NCBI RefSeq assembly: GCF_020966635.1 | Contig: NZ_JAJKFQ010000002.1 | Location: 806,001-870,000, forward strand | Reading direction: 5' to 3' | DNA: 64,000 nucleotides | Source: Stieleria sp. JC731 | GTDB taxonomy: Bacteria > Planctomycetota > Planctomycetia > Pirellulales > Pirellulaceae | Shown here: piece by piece, positions 1 to 10,658 of the stretch | How the letters are laid out: each line of letters starts with the position of its first letter | Numbering within the stretch: the stretch's first letter is position 1 | The notes under the pieces: generated by a model | What the model was told of the DNA's origin: nothing | Databases searched by the model: none | The model's input: the letters and a program-made list of their open reading frames with translations, nothing else | Position numbers and translations under genes: made by a program

Positions 1-1049
1 CTTGTTAGATGGCCGGCCAAAAATTTTGGTAGTAGTCCATCTGATGCCATTTTGTGATAGACCCGTGGTCCCGTTTGCGTCAACGCAAAGACGGATGTTA
101 CCAACCCCGCTAGGATCGCGATCCACACCAAAGGCCCAACATAATGCCCCATTGCGAAGCCATTGGACATCATTTGGTTCCCAATCGCAGATGCGGCTGC
201 CGTGGCAATATTAGGATTCCCCGTCACTTCATCGGCGGGTGGTGCGAACACAAACACACCGTTCAAAACCACATAGATGACGGTCACTCCGACGGTCGCC
301 CCTAACATCGCGCGAGGGACATCCCGCTGCGGATTTTTTATCTCGCCGGTCATATAAACCGCTGCATTGAACCCGCTATAGCTAAGCGAGATCCAAGTCA
401 GCGCGTTTGCGAATACAAAAAGATGTGCCCACGTCCAAACTTCTGACGGCTCGCCGCCGCCACTTACCACCCTTGCGCCGCCTTGCCAATTAGGAAAGTC
501 CACCAAAGCGATCAGTATGAAAAGGCCAACCAGTATGAACTTAAATATGACAACAAAGTTTTGAATTCGTGTTCCGGGACGCAATCCGATCCCGTGCACG
601 ACCGCCGCGACCACCACTAAGAAAACTGCAAAACTTCCTTCCGGGATCGAAGCCAGTGGCGGCCACTGGGAGACTCGTAAATATTCCTCAAACGTCGTCG
701 CCGCAAACGCCATCGCGCCTGCAAAGCCTGCGATCATCGACACCCACCCGGCCATCATTCCGGCAGCCGGATGAACCGCTCGCGCTAAGAAAAGATACTC
801 GCCACCGGATTCGGTAAATTTCTGAGCCAAGGCTCCGTAACAGATCGCGCCGCAAATCGCGATGACCCCACCAATCGCCCACGCGAAGACAACTTGGAAT
901 GGCGAACCGAGATCGGCCAAAGTAAATCCGCTGGTGATGTAAACGCCCGCCCCGATCATGCTGGCTGCGACAATAGCGCCAGCCGAAAACGCACTCAGCT
1001 GATGTTCGCTCGTTCGATCATCTTCACCACTTTTCAGTTCGTCCGTCAC
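1..1049 (-). CDS. APC-family amino-acid permease (C-terminus outside window)
   Basis: Inner-membrane amino-acid/cation symporter-like permease; about 349 residues are visible and the gene runs off the left edge. Read on the minus strand from a GTG at 1049, it has the APC helix-1 signature ([12 protein letters not shown]) near residues 29-40, a conserved ESGGEYLFL loop, several hydrophobic helices and a [17 protein letters not shown] segment typical of helix 6 and the following loop. The GTG overlaps the TGA stop of the upstream DUF1501 gene (GTGA), which implies translational coupling and fixes the start. The substrate cannot be told. The family call is strong. Confidence 0.9.
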   Translation of the reverse strand, partial: MTDELKSGEDDRTSEHQLSAFSAGAIVAASMIGAGVYITSGFTLADLGSPFQVVFAWAIGGVIAICGAICYGALAQKFTESGGEYLFLARAVHPAAGMMAGWVSMIAGFAGAMAFAATTFEEYLRVSQWPPLASIPEGSFAVFLVVVAAVVHGIGLRPGTRIQNFVVIFKFILVGLFILIALVDFPNWQGGARVVSGGGEPSEVWTWAHLFVFANALTWISLSYSGFNAAVYMTGEIKNPQRDVPRAMLGATVGVTVIYVVLNGVFVFAPPADEVTGNPNIATAAASAIGNQMMSNGFAMGHYVGPLVWIAILAGLVTSVFALTQTGPRVYHKMASDGLLPKFLAGHLT

Positions 1050-2545
1050 GCCAAAATCTCGTTTACAACCCGTCCGCCTTCGACCCCGGTCAATCGTTGA
1101 TCGAGTCCCTTGAAAGCGTAAGTAAAGCGATCGGAATTGATTCCCATCAGATGCAATATCGTCGCATTGAGATCACGGATATGCACCGGATCCTTTGTGA
1201 TGTTGTAGCTGAACTCGTCGGTTTCACCGTGAACGACGCCGCCCTGAGTCCCGCCACCTGCAAGCCAAACTGAAAAACATTTCGGATGATGATCACGACC
1301 GTAGGTGTCTTTGGTCAATTTGCCTTGGCAATAAATCGTCCGCCCGAACTCGCCCCCCCACACGACCAAAGTGTCGTCAATCATCCCGCGCTGACGAAGG
1401 TCGGTTAGTAGTGCCGAGCTAGGCTGGTCGACATCACGGCATTGGTTGGGAAGGTCTTTGGGAAGGTTGTTGTGTTGGTCCCATCCGCGATGAAAAATCT
1501 GAGTAAAACGCACTCCGCGTTCCGCCATTCGTCGCGCCATCAGACAGCAGTTGGCAAACGTTCCGGGCGTGGTCACGTCTGGGCCATACATATCCAAGAT
1601 GTATTGAGGCTCATCGCTGATATCAGCCAAATTCGGAACGCTGGTTTGCATCCGAAAAGCCATTTCGTACTGCGCGATCCGGGCGTGGGTCTCCGGATCT
1701 CCCACCGAATCGGCCGTCATCCGATTCAGCCGCGCGAGCGAATCAAGCATCTCTCGACGCACGCCGGCGCTAACGCCTTTTGGGTTAGACAAATAAAGGA
1801 CGGGATCACCGGTGCTGCGCAACGCGACACCTTGATACTTGCTTGGCAGAAAACCGCTTCCCCATAGCCGGTTGTAGAGCGCCTGGGCTTCTTTACGACC
1901 GGTCCACGAAGCCGTCATCACAAGGAAAGCGGGAAGGTTTTCGTTCTCCGTTCCCAAGCCATAGCTAAGCCATGATCCCAAGCTGGCTTTTCCTGGAAGC
2001 TGATCGCCAGTGCAAATATAGGTAATCGCCGGATCGTGATTGATCGCCTCGGTATGCATCGAACGAACGATTGCCAGTTCATCAACGTGCTTTGCCGTCT
2101 GTGGCAGCAGCTCGCTGACCAATGTCCCCGATTCACCGTGAGGCGAAAACTTGTAGACGCTTGGTGCGATCGGAAATCGAGATTGCCCGCTGGTCATTGT
2201 TGTCAGACGCTGCCCCATGCGGATCGAATCGGGCAGATCTTTATCAAACCACTCTGACATCGTGGGCTTGTGATCCCACATGTCGATCTGACTGGGGGCG
2301 CCAGACATAAACAGATAGATTGCTCGCTTTGCTTTTGGGGCATGGTGCGGGAGCGACGGCAAGCCACCCTTGGCTTGACTGCCAGCCGGCTGCGATGTTG
2401 TGCCGCGACCTGATGAAGTCACGAGTGAGCTTTCTGTGCCAGAAGCATCGAGCGACGAAAGCGCGGCCAGCCCAAGTCCAGCCGCGGAACGCGAGAACAG
2501 CGATCGTCTGGTCAACGCTAGCTGGTGTTCTTGCTGCAAATTCAT
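1046..2545 (-). CDS. DUF1501 family protein, Tat-exported
   Basis: 499-residue DUF1501 protein of the alkaline-phosphatase/sulfatase-like fold that is abundant in planctomycetes. The N-terminus carries a twin-arginine signal ([18 protein letters not shown]) followed by an Ala/Ser/Gly-rich stretch, so export in folded form is likely. Recognisable blocks are [49 protein letters not shown] and [13 protein letters not shown] followed by GRDHHP. These carry the Asp/His residues expected at the metal site. It lies about 100 bp downstream of the DUF1549/DUF1553 gene on the same strand, a pairing common in planctomycetes, where the two are thought to act together in the periplasm on an unknown substrate. 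The biochemical role is not established. Confidence 0.93.
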   Translation of the reverse strand: MNLQQEHQLALTRRSLFSRSAAGLGLAALSSLDASGTESSLVTSSGRGTTSQPAGSQAKGGLPSLPHHAPKAKRAIYLFMSGAPSQIDMWDHKPTMSEWFDKDLPDSIRMGQRLTTMTSGQSRFPIAPSVYKFSPHGESGTLVSELLPQTAKHVDELAIVRSMHTEAINHDPAITYICTGDQLPGKASLGSWLSYGLGTENENLPAFLVMTASWTGRKEAQALYNRLWGSGFLPSKYQGVALRSTGDPVLYLSNPKGVSAGVRREMLDSLARLNRMTADSVGDPETHARIAQYEMAFRMQTSVPNLADISDEPQYILDMYGPDVTTPGTFANCCLMARRMAERGVRFTQIFHRGWDQHNNLPKDLPNQCRDVDQPSSALLTDLRQRGMIDDTLVVWGGEFGRTIYCQGKLTKDTYGRDHHPKCFSVWLAGGGTQGGVVHGETDEFSYNITKDPVHIRDLNATILHLMGINSDRFTYAFKGLDQRLTGVEGGRVVNEILA

Positions 2546-2643
2546 CGGTTCAGTTTCGCGATTGTCGGAAGGATTCGTACGACGCTTTTGAGCGGCAGGT
2601 GGCTTTGAGATTTAACGCCTTTGCCAGATCAGTATTTAACAAC

Positions 2644-5600
2644 TCAGTAATTAACAACTTCGTCTAGATTTAGCAGTGTGCTGGCGATCATCATCCAAGC
2701 CGCATGTTCGCTTTCGGACAGGCCCGCTTGCGAGACATCGTCAACCGACAGCAGATCTTTGGCCGCGTTCTCGTCAGCAAGATAGGCATCGCGCAGCTCT
2801 GTTAGCAAACGCTGTAGTTCGCTGATTTCGGCTTCGCTGGGCAGTCGAGAAGTGACCGTTTCAAACATCCAACGCAAGCGTTCTTCATCGGGTGCGGCAT
2901 CGGTATCGTTGAAAGCTCGAATCGCGAGATGCTTGGAGGCCTTCAAATACTGGTGCTCATTCATCAACACCAAGGCTTGCAGCGGCGTATTGGTCCGCTC
3001 GCGACGCGCGGTACACGATTCACGACTAGGCGCATCGAACGTCGACATCTGCGGCGGAGGACTGGTGCGTTTCCAAAAGATGTAAACGCTTCGGCGCAGT
3101 CGTTTTTCGATCTCTTTGTCGGCTTTGAAATTTGCCGTGTTGCTACGGGTATAGCCGACGGCGTACCACAATCCGTCCGGTTGAGGCGGCTTGACGCTGG
3201 GACCAGAGGATTGCTCGTTAAGCAGACCTGCTAAAGACAACGCTTGGTCGCGTAGCACCTCGGCGTCCAATCGATAGCGAGGCCCACGGGACAACAGACG
3301 GTTCTTCGGATCGATCGCTAACTGGTTTTGATCGATTGACGAATCACGACGATAAGCATCGCTCATCACCATCTGCTTGATCAACCGTTTCAAGTCCCAG
3401 CCGTTTTGCTGAAAATCGACTGCCAACCAATCCAAAAGTGCTTGGTGACTTGGTGGTTCACCTTGGCTGCCGAAGTCCTCACTGGATTTCACCAGTCCGA
3501 CGCCGAACAACCATTGCCAAACCCGATTGACAACGACGCGGGAGGCCAAGGGATGATCGGGTGATGTCAGCCATTTTGCTAACCCCAATCGATCACGCGG
3601 CAAGCCTTCGACCATCGCCGGCAGAAACTCGGGAACCGCACGATCGACCGGTTCGCCGGGTTGGTCGTACTGACCGCGATTAAGAATATGAGCCTGCCGA
3701 GGTGTGGCCAACTCTTTCCAGACCAGCGTGGTCGGGATGTCGTTGTTCATCTCCTCCTTGGCTTTTTCCAGCCCCGCGATCATGTCTTCAATGGCCGTCC
3801 AATCCGGATGTTCGCAAACAGCTTTGCGATAGTAAGTACGGATCGATTGCTGTTGCTCTTCAGAACGTTGATCGGGCGGATGAGAAACCAGTTCTGCAAT
3901 TTGCATGGGGGCAGGAATCGCAGGTGACCGAAACGCATACGTCAACTGAATCGGGCGAGACTGCGATACGGATTTGATATACAGATCGTTGTCGCCTTCG
4001 CGAAGCTCCAATCGATAGCTGTGGGATAACGGTTTTAGAGGCCCAGTCTCTTTGGTGATCTGCAAACGTTTATTGTTGAGATAGATCACATGGCCGTCGC
4101 TCGTCCCGAGCAAAAGATCGACAGTCTGTGCCTTGGGCGATGTCAGTTTCTGATAAAGCACATTGACGTTGACTGCATCGCTTTCGCTGGGCAATGAATG
4201 GACTGCGACCGGCGAGAAATCACTGCGTTCGGACCAAGTCAGTTCTTTGTCGCGGTACTTGAATTTCTCATCTGGCTTGAATTGGCGCTGTTCTGAAACG
4301 AAGACTCGAGAATAGCCAGGGCTTTCGCTTTCGACCGTGAAGGGCCCCGCCAAATACGCATTACCTAATTTGATCTGATCGTCGACGCCGATCTGTGGCG
4401 GTGCGTCTGACAAACTGAATCGCATCGCATGGAACTGATGCTTGGCGTAAACCGATTGGAAGTCCAATGTGAAACGCAACTTGCTGGGCTGTTCGGCAAG
4501 CCTGTCAGACAACTCAAGGCTTCTGAATTGGACTTTCCGCGAACCTTTGGTTTGGTGCCCAGCCACGGCCCAACCTTGGCCATCCGTTTTTCCATCAATC
4601 GCGTTTTCGACCTTGAATTGATCACCGTCTTGTTCGATGTCCGCCATCGCATCAGTGATAAGAACGTGCTTCCATTCGTCTCCCACCATCACGTCGATGC
4701 CGAATTCGGTCAAAACCGCATTGCCATTGGACGATATCCCAACGCGATCGGATTCAGGGTCCGGCAAGACGTCCATGACGATCGTTTGCCACCGATGTGA
4801 CATGAAGGATTCATCCAAGGGAATCTCTACCAGCAACGTCGCCTTGTCGTTCGCCGGGCGATTGGAAATGACAATGCCTTCGTCGTCGATGGTCAGACTC
4901 TCGTGAGATACCTCGCTTGCCGACCCCGGGATCAGTGCCTTTGAGTGAACGACGGTTTCGGAATCCGGCTGTTGCGAAATCGAAATCTCCCAGCTTCGCT
5001 GCGCCGCATCGACCGACTCGATCGGGCCTTCCATCTCCAGCTTTAGATCAACGATTTGCTGATCAAATTCGGCAAGTTGCGCCAGCTGATCTTCACTAGG
5101 GACTCGGATTACAGGCGGGTGATCCTTTTTGTTGCCGTCGAGAGCTTGTCCGTCCAAGCTGTTAAAAAACGCACTTAAAGAGTAGTAGTCCTTCTGTCGA
5201 ATCGGATCGAACTTGTGATCATGACAGACGGCACACTGGGTCGTCAGTCCCAGAAAAATAGTGCCAAAGGAATCGGTACGATCGATCACATTGCGAGCGA
5301 AGACTTCCTCGTAGATTGATCCGCCTTCACTGGTCGTGACGTTCAGTCGGTTGAAGCCACTGGCAATTTGCTGAGCTTGCGTGGCGTCGGGAAGCAAGTC
5401 ACCGGCAAGTTGTTCGATGATGAATTGGTCAAACGGCATATCGTTGTTGATCGCATCGATCACCCAATCACGATAAGGCCACATCTCCCGATAGTTGTCC
5501 AGGTGTAGCCCATGGGTATCGGCGTAACGAACCAAGTCTAACCAATACCTGCCGAAGTGCTGGCCAAATGCTGGTGTGGCCAGCATTTCGTCGACCAACC

Positions 5601-6237
5601 GCTCATATTGAAAATCGTCACGATGCAGGCGATCGATTTGTTGGCGCGTCGGTGGCAATCCCGTTAGACCAAGACTGACGCGGCGCAACAAAGTTGACGG
5701 CGAAGCTTGCGAATTGCCAACCAGCCCTGCGACACGAATCTTGGCATCGATGAAATGGTCAATCGGATTTTTCGTGTCCGGCGGCAACACTGCCTTTTGA
5801 GGAGCTTCAAAGGCCCAATGCTCCTGAACCTGTCCGCCTTGTTCGATCCAACGCCGCAGGGTGTCCTTCTGAATGTCAGATAGCGGTTTGCCGTATTCTG
5901 GTGGCGGCATCAAGGTTTCGTCATCGGCAAGCAATCGACTGACCAGTTCACTTTGATCAGGTTTGCCGGCTTCGATTACGGAGTGAACACCCTCGGAGCT
6001 ATCCAGACGCAAATCGGCTTCACGCTTGGCCTCGTCGGGACCATGACAGGCGAAACAGTGATCCGAAAGGATCGGACGAACATCACGCTGGTAGTCCAGC
6101 GGCGCGGCCACCTGATCCTGATCGGAAACGCTGGTCGTCGCCTGCAGGGGTGTCGAGATCGTGTAAACGAGACCGATCACTGCACCAGCGATACCGAGAC
6201 GACTGGCATTGGAAAAACGGTTGGATCGATTGACCAT
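2644..6237 (-). CDS. Planctomycete cytochrome (PSCyt1)/DUF1549/DUF1553 protein
   Basis: Very large secreted protein (1197 residues from ATG 6237). It starts with a signal peptide (SRLGIAGAVIGLVYTIS...PLQA), then a planctomycete cytochrome c domain with CFACH at about residues 61-65. A DUF1549 (PSCyt2) domain follows (NPIDHFIDAKI, GLPPTRQQID, FGRYWLDLVRYADT) and contains a second CxxCH (CAVCHDHKF). The middle is beta-rich and may bind carbohydrate. The C-terminus is DUF1553 (PSD1: DHPLASRVVVNRVWQWLFG, NTPLQALVLMNE). The open frame extends upstream to 6330, but that extension would place the signal peptide internally, so ATG 6237 is preferred. It forms a cluster with the DUF1501 gene; a role in periplasmic polysaccharide or sulfated-glycan use is inferred only. 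Confidence 0.92.
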   Translation of the reverse strand: MVNRSNRFSNASRLGIAGAVIGLVYTISTPLQATTSVSDQDQVAAPLDYQRDVRPILSDHCFACHGPDEAKREADLRLDSSEGVHSVIEAGKPDQSELVSRLLADDETLMPPPEYGKPLSDIQKDTLRRWIEQGGQVQEHWAFEAPQKAVLPPDTKNPIDHFIDAKIRVAGLVGNSQASPSTLLRRVSLGLTGLPPTRQQIDRLHRDDFQYERLVDEMLATPAFGQHFGRYWLDLVRYADTHGLHLDNYREMWPYRDWVIDAINNDMPFDQFIIEQLAGDLLPDATQAQQIASGFNRLNVTTSEGGSIYEEVFARNVIDRTDSFGTIFLGLTTQCAVCHDHKFDPIRQKDYYSLSAFFNSLDGQALDGNKKDHPPVIRVPSEDQLAQLAEFDQQIVDLKLEMEGPIESVDAAQRSWEISISQQPDSETVVHSKALIPGSASEVSHESLTIDDEGIVISNRPANDKATLLVEIPLDESFMSHRWQTIVMDVLPDPESDRVGISSNGNAVLTEFGIDVMVGDEWKHVLITDAMADIEQDGDQFKVENAIDGKTDGQGWAVAGHQTKGSRKVQFRSLELSDRLAEQPSKLRFTLDFQSVYAKHQFHAMRFSLSDAPPQIGVDDQIKLGNAYLAGPFTVESESPGYSRVFVSEQRQFKPDEKFKYRDKELTWSERSDFSPVAVHSLPSESDAVNVNVLYQKLTSPKAQTVDLLLGTSDGHVIYLNNKRLQITKETGPLKPLSHSYRLELREGDNDLYIKSVSQSRPIQLTYAFRSPAIPAPMQIAELVSHPPDQRSEEQQQSIRTYYRKAVCEHPDWTAIEDMIAGLEKAKEEMNNDIPTTLVWKELATPRQAHILNRGQYDQPGEPVDRAVPEFLPAMVEGLPRDRLGLAKWLTSPDHPLASRVVVNRVWQWLFGVGLVKSSEDFGSQGEPPSHQALLDWLAVDFQQNGWDLKRLIKQMVMSDAYRRDSSIDQNQLAIDPKNRLLSRGPRYRLDAEVLRDQALSLAGLLNEQSSGPSVKPPQPDGLWYAVGYTRSNTANFKADKEIEKRLRRSVYIFWKRTSPPPQMSTFDAPSRESCTARRERTNTPLQALVLMNEHQYLKASKHLAIRAFNDTDAAPDEERLRWMFETVTSRLPSEAEISELQRLLTELRDAYLADENAAKDLLSVDDVSQAGLSESEHAAWMMIASTLLNLDEVVNY

Positions 6238-6365
6238 AATCAGGAGGGTGTGGCCGAAGGAGGGAGCGTAGACGCTACAGCAAATTTTAGCCGATCGCTT
6301 TGCCTTTCGTCGGCAAACATCCCAGAACAATGACCGATCATCGACAATCGGTCACGCTTTTGCCG

Positions 6366-6842
6366 TTAAGGTGCCTCCGAAGCGACCCCCTTGGTGAGTT
6401 CGATCAGATTTCGTGGGTTCTGCCCCAAGTCGCCCTTTCCAACTCGCGACTGGCTGGTCGCATCGATCCGGCATCCCGACTGGTCCGGATCAGGCACGAT
6501 TGAGACGTGTACGTCATCGACAAAACGAAATAACGGCGTCGTTCTCGTTAGATGCATCGTCCGATTCGAATCGTCGTTGTGCACACTTTCAACATTCCAG
6601 TTTGTTTGCGAGTCGACCCAATCCCGAATTCGGCGATCGGCTTCATCGACGGAGACGCCCATTTGCAGAGGTTGCAACAACCGGTTGTCGCTTTCAGGTG
6701 ATAAACGCGCACTGTTTTGTGTCCAGTCGCGGCTCCAATCATCGACACGCCAAGCGATCGCCGCCAAAATGGCGATCGTGATCGCCAATGCGATCCATCC
6801 GATCATTTTCATCTTCCAAAATGTGTTTGGGATTCGTTTCAA
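6366..6842 (-). CDS. DUF1499 domain protein
   Basis: 158-residue protein with one N-terminal membrane segment (MIGWIALAITIAILAAIAW) and a soluble DUF1499 domain. The domain is recognised from its C-terminal signature, which reads like SxSRVGKGDLGQNPRNLIEL, and the preceding FVDDVHVSIVPD block. It is likely a membrane-anchored periplasmic protein; the family has no settled biochemical role. It lies alone, divergent from rarA and about 130 bp from the start of the DUF1553 gene. Confidence 0.85.
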   Translation of the reverse strand: MKRIPNTFWKMKMIGWIALAITIAILAAIAWRVDDWSRDWTQNSARLSPESDNRLLQPLQMGVSVDEADRRIRDWVDSQTNWNVESVHNDDSNRTMHLTRTTPLFRFVDDVHVSIVPDPDQSGCRIDATSQSRVGKGDLGQNPRNLIELTKGVASEAP

Positions 6843-6924
6843 CTAGGTGCTTTCACTTGGGCTCCGAACAGCCCACCTGACACTGGTCGGACGTTCCAAT
6901 TTCAACCGCCGACCTTCCTCTCTG

Positions 6925-8253
6925 ATGACAGATACGCCTTCCCTTTTCGAAGCCCAAGAGTCGGACCATTTGGAAGCGGCTAAACCGTTAGCTGCGCGGA
7001 TGCGACCAAAGTCGCTTGCCGAATATGTCGGCCAGCAGCATATCTTAGGACCGGGGAAACTACTGCGCAGGATGGTTGACGCAGGCAAGCTGGGATCGAT
7101 CATCCTTGCCGGGCCTCCCGGAACAGGAAAAACGACGCTGGCGAATCTGCTGGCAAGCGAAACCGGCAGCCGTTTTCGTCCACTCAGTGCGGTCACCGGT
7201 GGCGTGAAGGAAGTGCGTGAAGCACTCGCCTGGGCGAAAGACTTGGTCGCGACCGGCGAACCCGCTCCCGTACTGTTCATTGACGAAATCCATCGCTTCA
7301 GCAAAAGCCAACAAGACGCTTTACTGCCCGACGTCGAGGAGGGCATCGTCTCGCTAATCGGCGCGACGACTAGCAACCCTTACTTTGCCGTCAACGGAGC
7401 CTTGATCAGTCGTAGCCATGTCTTTCAACTGCAGACCTTGGCCGCCGAAGAAATCGAATCTCTGCTGCGACGTGCTCTCGGTGACAAGGTTCGAGGGCTG
7501 GGCAACCTTCATGTCGAAATCGAAGACAGCGCCCTCGAACTGTTGGCCAGTGTCTGTGAAGGCGATGCCCGAAGGGCGTTGACTTCATTGGAAATTGCGG
7601 TCGCCAGTAGCGCTAGCACACCACCCAAAGTTGACGTTTCCGCAGCCGCTGAATCGATTGGCAAACGTGTCGCCGGATACGACGGAACGGGTGACGATCA
7701 CTACGACTTGGTCAGCGCGATGATCAAAAGCATTCGCGGAAGCGATCCCGACGCCGCTCTGTACTGGCTGGCTCGAATGTTAGAAGGCGGCGAAGACATC
7801 CGTTTTCTCTGTCGACGCCTCGTTATCTTGGCCAGCGAGGACATCGGCAACGCTGATCCACATGCCCTGCCTTTGGCCGTCGCCTGTATGCAAGGATGCG
7901 AGTTTATCGGGTTACCCGAAAGCCAACTCTTGCTCTCGCAAACCGCCGCCTATCTTTCTTTGGCTCCCAAAAGCAATGCCGCAACGGTCGCCATCGGGAA
8001 GGCCCGTAAAGACGTGCGCGAAAAGAAACTGCTTGCCGTCCCCCAGCATTTGATGGACGCACACTCGACGACCGCCGCCAAACAGGGGCGGGGGGAAGGG
8101 TACATCTACAGCCACGATTGCCCTGATGGTATCGCGGCCCAAGACTACTTAGGTTCCAGCCGAACCTACTACGAACCCGTCGAACGGGGGTTTGAACGCG
8201 ATCTGCAAAAGCGAAAAGAATGGATCCGACGCAGGCTCAAGGGCGAATCCTGA
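6925..8253 (+). CDS. rarA: Replication-associated recombination protein A (MgsA family AAA+ ATPase)
   Basis: 442-residue AAA+ clamp-loader-like ATPase that acts at stalled replication forks. It has RMRPKSLAEYVGQQHI near the N-terminus, Walker A GPPGTGKT at residues 63-70, Walker B VLFIDEIHRF with Asp120-Glu121, sensor 1 IGATTSNPYF and a C-terminal tetramerisation region (GEDIRFLCRRLVILASEDIGNADP). Length and order fit the whole family. An in-frame upstream start at 6847 would add 26 unconserved residues; ATG 6925 before MTDTPSLFEA is preferred because family members begin shortly before the RPKSLAE block. Confidence 0.96.
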   Translation: MTDTPSLFEAQESDHLEAAKPLAARMRPKSLAEYVGQQHILGPGKLLRRMVDAGKLGSIILAGPPGTGKTTLANLLASETGSRFRPLSAVTGGVKEVREALAWAKDLVATGEPAPVLFIDEIHRFSKSQQDALLPDVEEGIVSLIGATTSNPYFAVNGALISRSHVFQLQTLAAEEIESLLRRALGDKVRGLGNLHVEIEDSALELLASVCEGDARRALTSLEIAVASSASTPPKVDVSAAAESIGKRVAGYDGTGDDHYDLVSAMIKSIRGSDPDAALYWLARMLEGGEDIRFLCRRLVILASEDIGNADPHALPLAVACMQGCEFIGLPESQLLLSQTAAYLSLAPKSNAATVAIGKARKDVREKKLLAVPQHLMDAHSTTAAKQGRGEGYIYSHDCPDGIAAQDYLGSSRTYYEPVERGFERDLQKRKEWIRRRLKGES

Positions 8254-8316
8254 GTACCCTAGTGCGTCCTCGTTGCTTTCACCACTGACACAAAACCATC
8301 CCAGCGATCCATCATC

Positions 8317-9486
8317 ATGATGCTTCATCGTCTGCTCGCCTTCACAATCATCCTAAGCGTTTCGCCCCTGATGGCGCAAGACAAATTGCGGATCGCAACA
8401 TTCAACGTCTCGCTGTATGGAAAGTCTGCATCGGAGATACGCGATCGGCTTGCGAGCAAAGACGATGCCCAAGCTCAAAACATCGCCCGGATCGTGCAGA
8501 CGGTACGCCCCGATATCCTGCTCATCAACGAACTCGATTACGACCAAGACTCGGTCGTCGCATCACGATTGGCAACCAACTACTTCGCCATCGGGCAAAC
8601 CGATACCAATGGCGAATCACTCGAAGGGATCGACTACCCGTATTTCTTTAGTGCACCAAGCAACACCGGAATCGATTCCGAATTGGACTTGAACAACGAC
8701 GGTAAACGACACAGTCCCAACGACGCCTTCGGATACGGAATCTATCCGGGCCAGTATTCGATGACCGTGTTCAGCCGCTTTCCGATCAAACGATCAGAAC
8801 TGCGCACATTTCAAAACTTCGCTTGGAGCCAAATGCCTGGAGCGATTCGGCCGGTCGTCCCATCGACAGGCGATTTCTATTACGACGATGCGACTTGGTC
8901 AAAGCTCCGCCTAAGTAGCAAAAATCACATCGATGTTCCCGTTCAAGTGGGTGACACGACAATTCACATCCTCGCAAGCCATCCGACTCCACCTGTTTTC
9001 GACGGACGTGAAGACCGCAACGGGGCACGCAATCACGACGAGGTGCAGTTTTGGGTGAACTACCTTCAAGACGACACCGAAAGCAAAGGCTGGCTAGTCG
9101 ATGATGCGGGCCAAACAGGTGGACTGTCCGAACAAGCTCGGTTTGTTGTGATGGGTGATCTGAACGCCGATCCGATTGATGGCAGCGGTCGGCGCGAAGC
9201 GATCCAGAGCTTGATTGCCCACCCACGCGTCAATGATGTTGAACCCAAGTCAACTGATGATGCGATCAATGACCGACAAAGTAAGTTCAAAGGGAAAGGC
9301 GACTTGGCAACCAAGACTGCCGACTGGGGACGCAACGGATTCATGCGAGTTGACTATGTATTGCCCAGCAGCAACCTGAATGTCATCGACAGCGGTGTGT
9401 TTTGGCCTGCAAGCAGCGATGCGAAATCCAAATGGGCCTCGGCCAGTGATCACCGCATGGTCTGGATCGAGGTATCAAAACCTTGA
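8317..9486 (+). CDS. Secreted endonuclease/exonuclease/phosphatase (EEP) family hydrolase
   Basis: 389-residue exported DNase I-like metal hydrolase. A signal peptide (LLAFTIILSVSPLMAQ) is followed by the complete EEP set: IATFNVSLYG (Asn30), LLINELDYD (Glu72), VMGDLNADP (Asp281, Asn283) and ASDHRMVW (Asp378, His379). The enzyme is therefore probably active. Substrate could be nucleic acid, phospholipid or phosphodiester; extracellular phosphate scavenging is plausible. The TGA stop overlaps a possible TTG start of the next gene. Confidence 0.9.
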   Translation: MMLHRLLAFTIILSVSPLMAQDKLRIATFNVSLYGKSASEIRDRLASKDDAQAQNIARIVQTVRPDILLINELDYDQDSVVASRLATNYFAIGQTDTNGESLEGIDYPYFFSAPSNTGIDSELDLNNDGKRHSPNDAFGYGIYPGQYSMTVFSRFPIKRSELRTFQNFAWSQMPGAIRPVVPSTGDFYYDDATWSKLRLSSKNHIDVPVQVGDTTIHILASHPTPPVFDGREDRNGARNHDEVQFWVNYLQDDTESKGWLVDDAGQTGGLSEQARFVVMGDLNADPIDGSGRREAIQSLIAHPRVNDVEPKSTDDAINDRQSKFKGKGDLATKTADWGRNGFMRVDYVLPSSNLNVIDSGVFWPASSDAKSKWASASDHRMVWIEVSKP

Positions 9487-9494
9487 CTATTGGG

Positions 9495-10658
9495 ATGGCC
9501 TCGTCACGGAGTTTGAATCAACGAAAACGCGTCTTGCTAATGATCAGCTCGATGCGTGGCGGTGGCAGCGAACGTCAAGTCTTGTTGCTAGCCCAACATC
9601 TATCCCGAGATCACTTCGAACCTCATTTATACCTGTCCGAGGCTGCCGGTCCCTTTCTAGATCAGGTTCCCAATGACGTCCAAATCCATCCCTATCAGGC
9701 TTCGTCGGCGCGGCAGCTTTACTTCCCAGGTCGCGCCCTTCGCGAGCAAACCGCATATGTCCGTCAACTGATTCGCGACAATCAAATCGACGCGGTGTAT
9801 GACCGAACCTTTCATATGTCAATTCTGGCCGGTCAGGCAGCGCGTGGTATTCGACGCGTATCAACGATCGTCAGCCCACCCCATCTAGCCTTACCGGCTG
9901 TCGAGAGTCGATTTATTGGGCTGAAACGTCGAAGGTTGGCCAAGTCGTATCGCTGCTCCGACGTTGTTGTCGCGGTGAGCCATCAAGCCGCCGAATCGGC
10001 CGAGCAGTATTACGGACTTCGTCCAGGCAGCGTGCAAGTCATCCCCAATCCCGTCGTCGTTTCACAATCTTTCCGCGACGATCTTGATCATGCTTCCTCC
10101 GACCCGAACACGACCAAACTGGTTTGCGTCGGACGAATGACGTCTGAGAAAGGGCACAGCGACTTAATCGAAGCACTCGCGACGGTCATCAAACATTGGC
10201 CTCAGGAACGCCCTCGTCTTCAACTCCGGCTTGTTGGCGACGGAATCCTGCGTCCAAACCTGGAAGCGCAGGTGCAACAATTGGGACTGCAATCCCACTG
10301 TCAATTCCTCGGCCATCTCGACAATGCCACCGAAGAAATCCGCTCAGCTGATGCGTTGGTTTTGCCATCGCGTTTCGAAGGGATGCCAAACGTGGTCTTA
10401 GAATCGATGGCTCTTGGGACACCGGTGATTGCGACACGAGCAGGCGGGACCACTGAGTTGCAGCATGACGAACCGACCGCGTTTTGGGCGGATGTTGCCA
10501 AGCCAGATTCAATCGCGACGGCGATTCTTGAATTTGCAAAGCATGCTGAACGAGCCAATCAGCATCGTCGTGCGGCATTGAAAATGATCAAAGAGCATCA
10601 TGATCTTGGCAAAGCCATCGCCAGAATAGAATCGCTGTTGGACCCAGAACGTGGATAG
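9495..10658 (+). CDS. GT4-family glycosyltransferase
   Basis: About 387 residues with the GT-B fold of family GT4. The N-terminal domain opens with VLLMISSMRGGGSERQVLLL (the acceptor-domain glycine-rich loop). The C-terminal nucleotide-sugar domain has LVCVGRMTSEKGHSDLIEA, LRLVGDGILRPNLE and the EX7E motif in PSRFEGMPNVVLESMALGTP, then IATRAGGTTEL. It is cytoplasmic and probably builds exopolysaccharide or lipid-linked glycan. A TTG at 9483 overlapping the previous stop (TTGA) is an alternative start four codons upstream; the ATG is preferred. A 97-bp repeat array begins at its stop codon. Confidence 0.93.
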   Translation: MASSRSLNQRKRVLLMISSMRGGGSERQVLLLAQHLSRDHFEPHLYLSEAAGPFLDQVPNDVQIHPYQASSARQLYFPGRALREQTAYVRQLIRDNQIDAVYDRTFHMSILAGQAARGIRRVSTIVSPPHLALPAVESRFIGLKRRRLAKSYRCSDVVVAVSHQAAESAEQYYGLRPGSVQVIPNPVVVSQSFRDDLDHASSDPNTTKLVCVGRMTSEKGHSDLIEALATVIKHWPQERPRLQLRLVGDGILRPNLEAQVQQLGLQSHCQFLGHLDNATEEIRSADALVLPSRFEGMPNVVLESMALGTPVIATRAGGTTELQHDEPTAFWADVAKPDSIATAILEFAKHAERANQHRRAALKMIKEHHDLGKAIARIESLLDPERG

